This document shows, one piece after another, positions 17,262 through 24,604 of a DNA stretch of 64,000 nt; within the stretch, counting starts at the first letter, position 1, and each line of letters begins with the position of its first letter. Under the pieces are notes generated by a model, which made no database searches, was not told the origin of the DNA, and saw nothing but the letters and a program-made list of their open reading frames with translations. The position numbers and the translations under genes are program-made. This DNA comes from Acidimicrobiia bacterium (GTDB taxonomy: Bacteria; Actinomycetota; Acidimicrobiia; Acidimicrobiales; SKKL01). The stretch lies in the NCBI GenBank assembly GCA_041676705.1, contig JBAYRL010000001.1:62001-126000 (forward strand). The letters are read 5' to 3'.

Positions 17262-18593
17262 GTGCGGTTTCGCACATCAGAAATAGCAGCGGCAGTAGGT
17301 GGAACCATATCCGGCCCCGATCGTTTGGTTGAAGGTGTAAATCACGATTCTCGTCTGATTTCACCGGGTGAGCTTTTTGTACCGATTGTGGCTGATCGCG
17401 ATGGCCATAATTTCATTGATCAGGCCGTGAAAGCCGGGGCAACTGCCTTTTTATCGTCCCAAGAGCGACGCCGTGATTCGAACTCTGCCACCGCCATCTA
17501 TGTAGGCGACACCCTTGAAGCATTAGCGCAATTGGGCAAACTGGCCCGAGCCAGGTTGGCAGGTGATGTAATTGGTGTCACCGGCTCGGTTGGCAAGACC
17601 ACTGTTAAAGACTTGCTCGGCGGTGTGCTGGCCCAGGGTGGTTTGATTAACGCCAGCACGGCGAGTTTCAACAACGAAATTGGTGTGCCGCTAACGCTTG
17701 CTAATGCTAATACTCAGGCTAAATATGTGATAGCTGAACTGGGTGCTCGCGGCATAGGGCACATCCAATTGCTTTGTGACATTGCTAGACCCAATGTGGG
17801 CGTAGTGACCCGGGTGGTCATGGCTCACGGTGAACATTTCGGTTCGCTTGACGATATCGCGGTGGGCAAAGGTGAATTGGTAGAGCAGCTACCCGCCGAT
17901 GGTCTAGCAGTGCTGAATGCCGACGATAGGCGCGTGATAGCTATGTCGCGCCGTACTACGGCTCGAGTGCTTAGCTTTGGTACCCAAGACGGTGAGGTTC
18001 GGATCGACAATCTGGTGGTCGGCGAGGACTTGAGTATTCGTTTCAAGCTGCACACACCCTGGGGCGAAATAGCGGTGCAGCCGTCAGCCAAGGGCGAACA
18101 CAATGCCATGAATGCCGCGGCGGCAGCGGCAGTTGGGTTGGGCCTAGGTCTTCGATTGGAAGAAGTGGCCCAAGGTTTGGCGACCGCTCCACTTTCACCT
18201 TTGCGGATGGCGCTGAAGCGTTTAACGAACGGTGCCGTGGTCTTGGATGACAGCTACAACGCCAACCCTACTTCGATGAAAGCAGCCCTAATGGCGCTGG
18301 CCAAGCTCCCGGCTCAACGACGCATAGCAGTGCTGGGCGTAATGGCAGAATTGGGTGAAAACCAAGATGGTCTTCACCGAGAGGTAGCAGCATTCGCGGC
18401 GGAGTTGGGCATCGAAGTTTTGACGGTGGCGGCACCGGCCTATGAAGCGACCGAGTTTGGGGGTATCGGCTTTGACAGCGTAGACGAGGTACTTGGCTAT
18501 TTGACCAACCTCGAACCGGACACTGCGGTGTTGGCCAAGGGTAGTCGGGTGGCCGAACTAGATCGTCTAGTGCGTTCCCTAACGGCCGAGTGA
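17262..18593 (+). CDS. murF: UDP-N-acetylmuramoyl-tripeptide--D-alanyl-D-alanine ligase
   Basis: Adds D-Ala-D-Ala to the UDP-MurNAc-tripeptide, the last cytosolic step in peptidoglycan precursor synthesis. The Mur ligase layout is clear: N-terminal domain with VNHDSRLISPGELFVPI, ATP-binding GVTGSVGKTTVKDL, central NEIGVPLTLANA and HGEHFGSL, and C-terminal DDSYNANPTSMKAAL and VLGVMAELGE. I chose GTG 17262 because AAGGAG lies five bases upstream and the family N-terminus begins there; an in-frame GTG at 17193 adds 23 unrelated residues. It is away from the usual mra/dcw cluster, beside ddl. Confidence 0.95.
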   Translation: MRFRTSEIAAAVGGTISGPDRLVEGVNHDSRLISPGELFVPIVADRDGHNFIDQAVKAGATAFLSSQERRRDSNSATAIYVGDTLEALAQLGKLARARLAGDVIGVTGSVGKTTVKDLLGGVLAQGGLINASTASFNNEIGVPLTLANANTQAKYVIAELGARGIGHIQLLCDIARPNVGVVTRVVMAHGEHFGSLDDIAVGKGELVEQLPADGLAVLNADDRRVIAMSRRTTARVLSFGTQDGEVRIDNLVVGEDLSIRFKLHTPWGEIAVQPSAKGEHNAMNAAAAAAVGLGLGLRLEEVAQGLATAPLSPLRMALKRLTNGAVVLDDSYNANPTSMKAALMALAKLPAQRRIAVLGVMAELGENQDGLHREVAAFAAELGIEVLTVAAPAYEATEFGGIGFDSVDEVLGYLTNLEPDTAVLAKGSRVAELDRLVRSLTAE

Positions 18594-18691
18594 GTGGCAA
18601 GGTAGTTGATTTCGATACGGTGGAATAGCGGGGGACTAAGCAGCTTAGGGTTGTCTCACCGGGGGTTGAAGTTTCACAGAAAGGTGCCGCC

Positions 18692-19396
18692 ACGACCAGC
18701 TACTACGAGGTTTTGAAGGTCGCGCCGGATGCCAGTGCAGGCGAGATTCGAACTGCTTATCGCGCGGCTGCCCAAAGGCACCATCCTGACAAAGCTCCAG
18801 AGGGAGCGCGCCGAGCGGCAGCCGTTCATGAGATGGCAAAGATTAATGCGGCTTGGGCGGTTCTGTCCGATCGAACAAAACGCGAAAATTATGACCGCGA
18901 ATTGGCGCGCAATGCACAAGCCTCAACCGCAGCGGGCCCGCCATCCTCCGCCCAGCCACGAACCGGACCGGCCGCTTCGACCCCATACGACTCGGATTAT
19001 TATCGGGACCCAGTTTTCGATGAAAGCATGGATGTTTTCCCAGAATCAGAACGTGTGCGGGCACCCATCGCGGTGGCTGGGCTAATTCCTGCGGTGGCTT
19101 TAGCAGTTGCATTGCTGGCCATCTTTGTGTTCACCGCTTATGCCGGTGGGCCGACGAGCAATGAGACACCGAATAGCGAGAATCGCAACATGGTCGCCGT
19201 TCGCGACATCCGAGGGCAATGTATTCAACAAAACAGCGGATTTATCTTGGTAGTGAACTGTGCATTAACCCCAAACGAGGGCCGGATAGTGGCGCAGGCC
19301 TCACTTGGAGCACAGTGCCCAAACAATACCCAGGGCTGGGTTATTCGCCAGCAACAGGTACAAGCTTGCGTAGATCCCGCCACATCTGTGCCATAA
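18692..19396 (+). CDS. J-domain membrane protein, probable non-AUG (ACG) start
   Basis: N-terminal J domain (SYYEVLKVAPDASAGEIRTAY, HPD loop in HHPDKA, then INAAWAVLSDRTKRENYD), a disordered linker, one membrane helix (about residues 125-150) and a roughly 60-residue outer domain with four cysteines (GQCIQQ, VVNCAL, AQCPNN, QACVDP). It would recruit Hsp70 at the membrane. No ATG, GTG or TTG lies between the in-frame stop at 18626 and the TTG at 18713, which would delete J-domain helix I. ACG at 18692 sits exactly where family members start and has AAAGGTG five bases upstream, so I use it. Confidence 0.75.
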   Translation, partial: TTSYYEVLKVAPDASAGEIRTAYRAAAQRHHPDKAPEGARRAAAVHEMAKINAAWAVLSDRTKRENYDRELARNAQASTAAGPPSSAQPRTGPAASTPYDSDYYRDPVFDESMDVFPESERVRAPIAVAGLIPAVALAVALLAIFVFTAYAGGPTSNETPNSENRNMVAVRDIRGQCIQQNSGFILVVNCALTPNEGRIVAQASLGAQCPNNTQGWVIRQQQVQACVDPATSVP

Positions 19397-19413
19397 GTCT
19401 CTAAGCTCGGCCC

Positions 19414-20817
19414 ATGGACTTTCGTAAAACGACGATTCGTGAGCTGGCCGAGCGAGTTAAGACCAAAGAAATTTCCGCTACTGAGTTGGTGAGCCATGCT
19501 TTGGCCAAGATTGAAGCGCATGACGATGTTGTGAACGCTTTCAACCAAAGTGACGGTGACCGAGCGCTCGAGGACGCTAAAAAGCTCGACGACAGAATAG
19601 CGGCAGGCGAAGACGTCGGACCCTTAGTGGGGGTCCCCTTGGCGGTAAAAGACCTCGAAAATGCAGAGGGCTACATAACCACTTTCGGCTCGGCGCTGCA
19701 TGCAAATGATCCTGCGGCCACCAACGATTCGGTATTGGTGTCACGCTTGAAAGCAGCTGGTTGTGTGGTGGTAGGTAAAACTAATACCCCCGAATTTGCC
19801 TACAAAGGTGTAACCGACAGCCCAACCTTTGGTCATACCGCCAATCCATGGAACCTTGAGCGTTCACCTGGAGGGTCCTCTGGTGGCTCGGCGGCCGCAA
19901 TTGCTGCTGGCATGGTACCCCTCGCAACTGGGTCTGATGGGGGAGGATCTATTCGAATTCCAGCTTCATTAACGGGCCTAAGCGGATTAAAGCCGTCGCA
20001 AGGTTGGGTTCCAATGGGCGGCGCACGGCCTTCAACCACTGGTATTTTGAGCGTTAAAGGGCCCATGACTCGCTCCACTTTGGACGCTGCTTTGGCCTTC
20101 GACGCCTGTATCGGGCCTGAACCCACCGATATTTTTTCGTTTCCCGAACAAAACGCCGATTCGTGGTTGGCGCAAGTTGAAGCGGCGGGCTTTCCCGAAA
20201 GAGTGGTTTATTCACCTACCTTGGGCTACGCCACGGTTGATAATGAAGTAGCCGCAGCCGTTGAAGCTGCGGTGCGTGCTCTTGAGAGCGCCGGGGTTGA
20301 GATTATCGAAATGCCAATAGTCTTTGAGAAAGACCCTGTTCTGGCATGGGTTTATATTTGGACCTCGTCGATGGCACGGGTGTTAGGCCCGGCCCGAGAT
20401 ACCCCCATCTGGGAAAAGGTTGATGTCGGGTTGCGAGAACAGGTTGAAATGGGCCTGCGGCTTACCGCGTTGCAATATGCTGAGGCGGTTGCAGCATGTC
20501 ACGACATAAACCTGGCCTTAGAAAAGGCTTTCGCCGCGGCCCCATTGCTTATTTGCCCCACTATTGCTGGGCACGCGCCGCGACTTGGTGAGCAAGGCAC
20601 CGTTAATGGGGTTGAAACTCCAACCTGGGTTTCGTTCACGCCATTTATTAATTTGAGTCGTAATCCGGCCGGTTCTGTGTGCGCCGGTTTTACTTCGGAT
20701 GGCATGCCTATTGGTTTGCAGGTGATTGGCCGTCAACGTGAAGATGTTCGTGTGCTTGGTGCTATGCAGGCTTTTGAAACGGTGCTCGGGATCGACCAGG
20801 TAGCAGGCCTAGGCTGA
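19414..20817 (+). CDS. amidase (amidase-signature family)
   Basis: Hydrolyses a carboxamide; substrate unknown. The Ser-cisSer-Lys triad is visible: Lys in GVPLAVKDLENAEG near residue 78, SPGGSSGGSAAAIAAG near 155, and the nucleophilic Ser in TGSDGGGSIRIPAS near 178. The 467-residue length is normal. It is not GatA, because no gatB or gatC is near and the C-terminal domain is of the generic type. ATG 19414 lies 17 bases after the J-domain stop, without an obvious ribosome site. Confidence 0.9.
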   Translation: MDFRKTTIRELAERVKTKEISATELVSHALAKIEAHDDVVNAFNQSDGDRALEDAKKLDDRIAAGEDVGPLVGVPLAVKDLENAEGYITTFGSALHANDPAATNDSVLVSRLKAAGCVVVGKTNTPEFAYKGVTDSPTFGHTANPWNLERSPGGSSGGSAAAIAAGMVPLATGSDGGGSIRIPASLTGLSGLKPSQGWVPMGGARPSTTGILSVKGPMTRSTLDAALAFDACIGPEPTDIFSFPEQNADSWLAQVEAAGFPERVVYSPTLGYATVDNEVAAAVEAAVRALESAGVEIIEMPIVFEKDPVLAWVYIWTSSMARVLGPARDTPIWEKVDVGLREQVEMGLRLTALQYAEAVAACHDINLALEKAFAAAPLLICPTIAGHAPRLGEQGTVNGVETPTWVSFTPFINLSRNPAGSVCAGFTSDGMPIGLQVIGRQREDVRVLGAMQAFETVLGIDQVAGLG

Positions 20818-20866
20818 GCGTCAAGGTTTGATACAGGTGGCTAACTGGGTGTCATGACGAAGGGAA

Positions 20867-21814
20867 ATGATGGAAACACGTAAAATTGGGCAACTCGACG
20901 TTTCGGTGATCGGTCTAGGGGGCAATAACTTTGGTGATCGTCTCGACCAAGAACGCACAACGTCGGTGGTAAATGCCGCCCTCGAATCGGGCATCACCTA
21001 TATCGACACCGCCGACTCGTATAGTGCTGGCAAGTCGGAAGAATTTTTGGGTGTGGCTTTGGCGGGGCGCTTCGACCAAATCGTGATCGCCACAAAATTC
21101 GGCAGCCAAGGCAGTGCCGACGGCAAACTTTCAGGTGGTCACCCCGACCATGTGCGCAATGCTTGCGAAGCTTCTTTGAAAAGGCTTGGGGTGTCGGTAA
21201 TCGACCATTATCAATATCACCGCCCCGACCCGAATATTCCCATTGAAGAAACCATGGGTGCCATGACTGAGCTCGTGATTGAGGGCAAGGTGCGTGAGAT
21301 CGGTTGTTCGAACTTCAGTGTTGATCAGTTAGAAACGTCCTCGGAAATTGCCAAGGTAAAGGGCTGGGCACGTTTTGCCAGTGTCCAGAACTATTACTCA
21401 ATCTTCACCCGTGACCCCGAAGACGGTGTTGTGCAAGCCTGTGCGCAGCTGGGCATGGCGTTGGTACCGTATTTCCCATTGGAATCGGGGCTCTTGAGCG
21501 GGAAGGTCTCCTCCGATGGCTCTGCGCCAGAGGGGAGCAGGTTGCATCAGATGAAACCTGCAGGCCGAGAACGGTTTATGGGGGACAAACGCTTAGCGGC
21601 TGTGGAAGACCTCAAAGCGTTTGCTGCTGAACGGGACCACTCAATTTTAGAGTTGGCGTTCGCTTATTTGCTGTCGGAGCCTGTGGTGGCGTCGGTGATC
21701 GCCGGTGCCACGAAGCCCGAACAGGTCGAGGCCAATGCCGCTGCTTCGACTTGGCGGTTGAGCCCGGACGAGCGGGCCGAGGTGGCACGTATTGCTAGTC
21801 AGGCGGATTCCTAA
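20867..21814 (+). CDS. aldo/keto reductase
   Basis: NADPH-dependent oxidoreductase with a TIM-barrel fold. The catalytic tetrad is complete: Asp in TYIDTADSYSAGKSEE, Tyr in the same segment, Lys in VIATKFGSQG and His in YQYHRPDPN. The C-terminal cofactor loop is recognisable (VIAGATKPEQVEANAAA). Length 315 fits the YakC/Tas-type group; substrate unknown. Two ATGs overlap (20867 and 20870), preceded by GAAGGGAA. The gene stands alone ahead of the tRNA. Confidence 0.92.
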   Translation: MMETRKIGQLDVSVIGLGGNNFGDRLDQERTTSVVNAALESGITYIDTADSYSAGKSEEFLGVALAGRFDQIVIATKFGSQGSADGKLSGGHPDHVRNACEASLKRLGVSVIDHYQYHRPDPNIPIEETMGAMTELVIEGKVREIGCSNFSVDQLETSSEIAKVKGWARFASVQNYYSIFTRDPEDGVVQACAQLGMALVPYFPLESGLLSGKVSSDGSAPEGSRLHQMKPAGRERFMGDKRLAAVEDLKAFAAERDHSILELAFAYLLSEPVVASVIAGATKPEQVEANAAASTWRLSPDERAEVARIASQADS

Positions 21815-21894
21815 GCAGGTTGTTACTAGCGGGAAATGTCGGCGCATCATTAGCAAGCGGTGCGCCGATTCGCGCTAAGGTTAAAACTCCTACC

Positions 21895-21969
21895 GGGCGA
21901 TTAGCTCAGCGGTAGAGCGCTGCCTTCACACGGCAGAGGTCACTGGTTCGAACCCAGTATCGCCCACCA
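21895..21969 (+). tRNA. tRNA-Val (anticodon CAC)
   Basis: Full cloverleaf: acceptor GGGCGAT/ATCGCCC, D stem GCTC/GAGC, anticodon stem CTGCC/GGCAG with loop TTCACAC (anticodon CAC), variable AGGTC, T stem ACTGG/CCAGT with loop TTCGAAC, and an encoded CCA end. It marks the left edge of a small accessory patch. Confidence 0.97.
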
Positions 21970-22055
21970 AACATTGGAAGCTCGGACTTCCGACAAGAGC
22001 ACTCTCAACGATCCGCGCCCGGCCGTATCGGATAGCATGCCGCTCGTTGCTGGTG

Positions 22056-22508
22056 TCAATCGGATGGTTGATCCAGAACCGCCCCCAAACGTTGCAAGAT
22101 GTGGCTGCGCCAGCCGCCGTTCATGATGCGTCGCGCCATCTGCTGGCCGGGGTCGTCCGGGTTGAATCCGCTCTGTTCCACGATCAGTCGTGTGCCGTGG
22201 CCCTCGGGACGGAGGTGGAAGGTGACCGTGCTGTCGAGTGGATTGCTACCGTCTGCATCGCGCCAAGTGATCCGCAATAGCTCAAGGGGCCGGACTTCCA
22301 TCACTTCACATGCGATCGTGCCGGAGAAGTTGGTGGCTTCTATTGGTGCTGCCGTGAATGTGAAGCGATGGCCTATGACCGCTTGGAAGTCGTTTGGCAT
22401 CAGCCATTGCGCCATGAGGTCGGGAGTCGTCAGTGCTCGCCAGACCTTGGCCGGGGCATGCGGATAGAACTGGTCGACTCGGATAGTGGTTAGGTCTTCG
22501 GTCGTCAT
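22056..22508 (-). CDS. SRPBCC / AHSA1-family protein
   Basis: A 150-residue START-like fold with the AHSA1 pattern (IRVDQFYPHAPAKVWRALTTPDLMAQWLMP at the N-terminus, then an ITWRDADGSN strand and GGWRSHILQRLGAVL in the last helix). Such proteins paired with ArsR regulators are widespread in actinobacteria, with an unknown small-molecule ligand. Its start overlaps the ArsR stop by four bases, so it is the last gene of a three-gene minus-strand operon. Confidence 0.88.
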   Translation of the reverse strand: MTTEDLTTIRVDQFYPHAPAKVWRALTTPDLMAQWLMPNDFQAVIGHRFTFTAAPIEATNFSGTIACEVMEVRPLELLRITWRDADGSNPLDSTVTFHLRPEGHGTRLIVEQSGFNPDDPGQQMARRIMNGGWRSHILQRLGAVLDQPSD

Positions 22509-22855
22509 TTATGGTCCTCGTCTGGGGGCATGGCATCGAGCACCGCGCCCAGTCCGGTCAAGCGTTCTCGCCAGAACCGTTCGTAGGGGCTGAGCCAGTC
22601 GTGCAGCTCGGCGAGCGGGTCGCCGTTGATTGCGTAGCGGCGGTAGCGGCCGTCACGAGTTGCGGAGAGCAGGCCGGACTCGCGCAGTGCGCGTAGGTGT
22701 TCCGATACCGAGGGTCGTGCCATGTCGAAGTGTGCAGCGATGTCAGATGCGGAGCGGGGGCCGTCCAGCAGGAGATCCAGCACCTCGCGCCTGGTGGGGT
22801 TAGCGAGAGCCGCGAGCACTCGATCGACCGGGAGAGTGTGGGCTTGGCGGGGCAT
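22505..22855 (-). CDS. ArsR-family transcriptional regulator
   Basis: A 116-residue winged-helix repressor: VDRVLAALANPTRREVLDLL, then ASDIAAHFDMARPSVSEHLRALRESGLL and the wing ATRDGRYRRYAI. It has no metal-binding CxC motif, so it probably belongs to the SdpR-like ArsR group paired with AHSA1 proteins rather than to a metal sensor. GGAG lies 7 bases before ATG 22855, just after the stop of the small upstream ORF. Twin inverted repeats flanking the operon promoter are likely its operators. Confidence 0.9.
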   Translation of the reverse strand: MPRQAHTLPVDRVLAALANPTRREVLDLLLDGPRSASDIAAHFDMARPSVSEHLRALRESGLLSATRDGRYRRYAINGDPLAELHDWLSPYERFWRERLTGLGAVLDAMPPDEDHK

Positions 22856-22863
22856 CGGTACTC

Positions 22864-23001
22864 CTATCGACGGCTCTCTCCGGTCTTGTCGGCACCCACG
22901 AGGTCGAGGAGCACCTCATCGAACAGCGCCGACAGCACGAAACCGTGGCCGTCCTGTGCGGCGACAAACAGCGTGATGCCCTCAAGATCCGAGATCGTCA
23001 T
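22864..23001 (-). CDS. small 45-residue ORF heading the arsR operon
   Basis: Encodes 45 residues starting MTISDLEGITLFVAAQDG and ending in an acidic/basic tail; it stops 8 bases before arsR. The first part resembles the opening strand of VOC/glyoxalase proteins, so it may be the stub of a broken gene, or a short leader peptide coupling translation into arsR. It lies just downstream of a good promoter, so it should be transcribed. Function unknown. Confidence 0.5.
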   Translation of the reverse strand: MTISDLEGITLFVAAQDGHGFVLSALFDEVLLDLVGADKTGESRR

Positions 23002-23008
23002 GGTATTC

Positions 23009-23056
23009 ACTTTACGTAGAGATTATCCTACATGTCAAGCGTAGGGAAAAACCTAC
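23009..23056 (-). promoter_or_regulatory. arsR operon promoter with twin GTAG-N8-CTAC operators
   Basis: Minus strand -35 TTGACA at 23038-23033, 18-base spacer, -10 TAAAGT at 23014-23009. Two inverted repeats of identical layout, GTAG-N8-CTAC, lie at 23016-23031 (between -10 and -35) and 23041-23056 (just upstream of -35), 25 bp centre to centre. This is the arrangement expected for autorepression by the ArsR protein. Confidence 0.65.
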
Positions 23057-23345
23057 GTATCGGCTTTGGAAGGTTGGCATCGATTGGCGACCGTGCGGTG
23101 CGGTCGTGGAGGCTTGTCTAGACGGCTGTCGCCCATATGACGGCCGAGTGCGACACCTCCCACCATGCTCGACATATTTAGGCCAGGCGAATCATGCCTC
23201 TAGCACGGAGCACGAGTCCGGAATCGTGTGACCTGACTGGCCTGGGCAGCAACCGACAACCCAAAGACCCGTTGATAACTTGTGAAATCGGTGCGCATGA
23301 CGGGACGTGTTGGAGTATCGCTCAGTGTCGCTCACCACCTTAAAG
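23057..23345 (+). other. intergenic stretch with no recognised gene
   Basis: Roughly 290 bases between the ArsR operator region and the terminator of vapC. No ORF with family character, tRNA or known RNA motif was recognised on either strand. A 7-bp inverted repeat AGGCCAG/CTGGCCT is present but widely spaced. It may be decayed accessory DNA. Confidence 0.5.
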
Positions 23346-23364
23346 CCTCGTCAGACCGACGAGG
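23346..23364 (-). terminator. hairpin terminator between vapC and the empty stretch
   Basis: CCTCGTC (23346-23352) pairs perfectly with GACGAGG (23358-23364) across a 5-base loop. On the minus strand it follows the vapC stop by about 16 bases and is trailed by CTTTAA; on the plus strand it is followed by TTCTCTCATTTTT, so it may work in both directions. Confidence 0.6.
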
Positions 23365-23380
23365 TTCTCTCATTTTTAGC

Positions 23381-23812
23381 CTAAGTGGTTTGTGGCACCT
23401 GGTAGCGCAGGCCCGGAAACCGGGCAAAGTCGTGGTCGAACGACACCAGCACAGCGTTGTGTTCAATCGCCAAAGTAGCCAGATGCGCATCGTTGATCAG
23501 GTTGGAACCAGTACCAGTAGTTGTAACTAAGGATGACAAAAGGGCCGCGTGTTGATGAGTTGGATTGACCACCACTGCGCCTGGGGCCGAGAGCCACCTA
23601 TTAATTTGGTTAAAGGCTTCTTCGGATGTAATCGGGTTTGGTAACACGGCTTTATGCGTACTAATTCGAGCGAACGCGATCAACGCTAACCATGAAAATG
23701 CAACCCCGCTAGGTTGCTCTAAAGCACTATCTAGCCAGTTCAAGGAGAGTTGATGGTGATGAGCTGCCGTATTGACTGCATAAATAAGCACATTGGCATC
23801 AACTAGAAACAC
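23381..23812 (-). CDS. vapC: PIN-domain toxin, VapC type
   Basis: A 143-residue PIN-domain endoribonuclease, the toxin of a type II toxin-antitoxin pair. The acidic metal-binding residues are present: Asp in FLVDANVLIYAVN at the N-terminus, Glu in SEEAFNQI, Asp in NLINDAHLATLAIEH and Asp in VLVSFDHDFARFPGL. It belongs to the TA-system VapC group often annotated with this ending (FDxDFxRFPGL). Its GTG overlaps the antitoxin stop by one base (TAGTG), so the pair is translationally coupled. RNA target unknown. Confidence 0.92.
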   Translation of the reverse strand: MFLVDANVLIYAVNTAAHHHQLSLNWLDSALEQPSGVAFSWLALIAFARISTHKAVLPNPITSEEAFNQINRWLSAPGAVVVNPTHQHAALLSSLVTTTGTGSNLINDAHLATLAIEHNAVLVSFDHDFARFPGLRYQVPQTT

Positions 23813-24063
23813 TATTTGCCCTCTACGAGTTTGGTCGCCAATGCTTCGTCTTCAAGGCTGCCTGCTAGAGCCAATGCTTTGGTCAGATCGACCTTAGGCT
23901 CACCTAGATTGCGTGGAATGGTTGCCGATTCGGTGGAACGTTTCGGAGCTAAACCTCGTCGAATTGCCTCGTTGATGGCGGCTTTGAAGCTAAGACCTCG
24001 TTGGCGCATGAGACGTTCGATAAGCACCTGCACATCAGGTTCCAGGGTCACCGTGGTACGCAT
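23812..24063 (-). CDS. vapB: VapB-type ribbon-helix-helix antitoxin
   Basis: An 83-residue antitoxin: N-terminal ribbon (MRTTVTLEPDVQVLIERLM), helices with LSFKAAINEAIRRGL, then a flexible toxin-neutralising C-terminus (LTKALALAGSLEDEALATKLVEGK). It binds VapC and should repress its own promoter. A TATGAT -10 box ends 6 bases before the ATG, so the mRNA is probably leaderless. Confidence 0.88.
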   Translation of the reverse strand: MRTTVTLEPDVQVLIERLMRQRGLSFKAAINEAIRRGLAPKRSTESATIPRNLGEPKVDLTKALALAGSLEDEALATKLVEGK

Positions 24064-24066
24064 ATC

Positions 24067-24094
24067 GACATCATAACATCATAATTTTGATGTC
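24067..24094 (-). promoter_or_regulatory. vapBC operator/promoter dyad
   Basis: GACATCA (24067-24073) and TGATGTC (24088-24094) form a 7-bp inverted repeat, with a third half-site ACATCA at 24076-24081. Two TATGAT boxes read toward vapB within it (24075-24070 and 24083-24078). This is typical of an antitoxin operator overlapping its -10, in the 34-base gap to the divergent sigma-like gene. Confidence 0.6.
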
Positions 24095-24097
24095 TCG

Positions 24098-24604
24098 ATG
24101 GCTCGTATTGGGCCTGGTACGAATGCACGGGTTGACGATGAGCTGCAACCGCTCACTGAACGTCAACTTCGGGCGTGGCTGCGAAGCACCGATCGCAATT
24201 TGGTGGCTAACCATTCTCGCAAAGCCAGCACGCGACGCCGAACCCTACAACGCTTAGCACGCCAGCCAGTAGAGGCCGCTCTTTCGGCAGAAGAGTTGCT
24301 GTTTCGTTCGGTGGATGAGGTTGAGAACAACCTTCGTAACCGGCAGATGGAGGCAGCGTTGGAACAGTTGAGCCCGGCCCATCAAGAGGTACTTGTATTG
24401 CATGCCCTCGGACTTTCAGGTCCGGAAATAGCCCGCAACCTAGGTATAGGTCGCGGGGCAGCACGATCGCGGTTGATGCGTGCCCGAGCAGCTTTTAAAA
24501 AGGCGTATAAAACCCTTGAGGAAGACACGGGAGATATGAGCTCAGAAAAGTGCCAAAACTTAGAAGCCAAAACTTGCGACGAAGTGGGTGAAAACCATGG
24601 TTAA
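24098..24604 (+). CDS. ECF sigma-like protein lacking regions 2.1-2.3
   Basis: 168 residues. Region 2.4 (RQLRAWLRSTDRNLVANHSRKAS, residues 23-45) is followed by a linker and a complete region 4 HTH (LEQLSPAHQEVLVLHALGLSGPEIARNLGIGRGAARSRLMRARAA). The roughly 45 residues of region 2.1-2.3 that contact core polymerase and melt DNA are absent, and the upstream DNA is vapB on the other strand, so they are not encoded nearby. It is either a truncated sigma factor or a region 4-type DNA-binding protein. The ORF overlaps the next gene. Confidence 0.75.
   Translation: MARIGPGTNARVDDELQPLTERQLRAWLRSTDRNLVANHSRKASTRRRTLQRLARQPVEAALSAEELLFRSVDEVENNLRNRQMEAALEQLSPAHQEVLVLHALGLSGPEIARNLGIGRGAARSRLMRARAAFKKAYKTLEEDTGDMSSEKCQNLEAKTCDEVGENHG

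Noticed and set aside
22697..23044. Plus-strand ORF of 115 codons opposite arsR
   Set aside because: It is antisense to arsR and its promoter and lacks family character.
23310..23340. Possible second copy of the tRNA-Val 3' end (att site)
   Set aside because: Only a few bases (GTATCGC and later ACCA) match, interrupted; not enough to call an attachment repeat, and there is no integrase.
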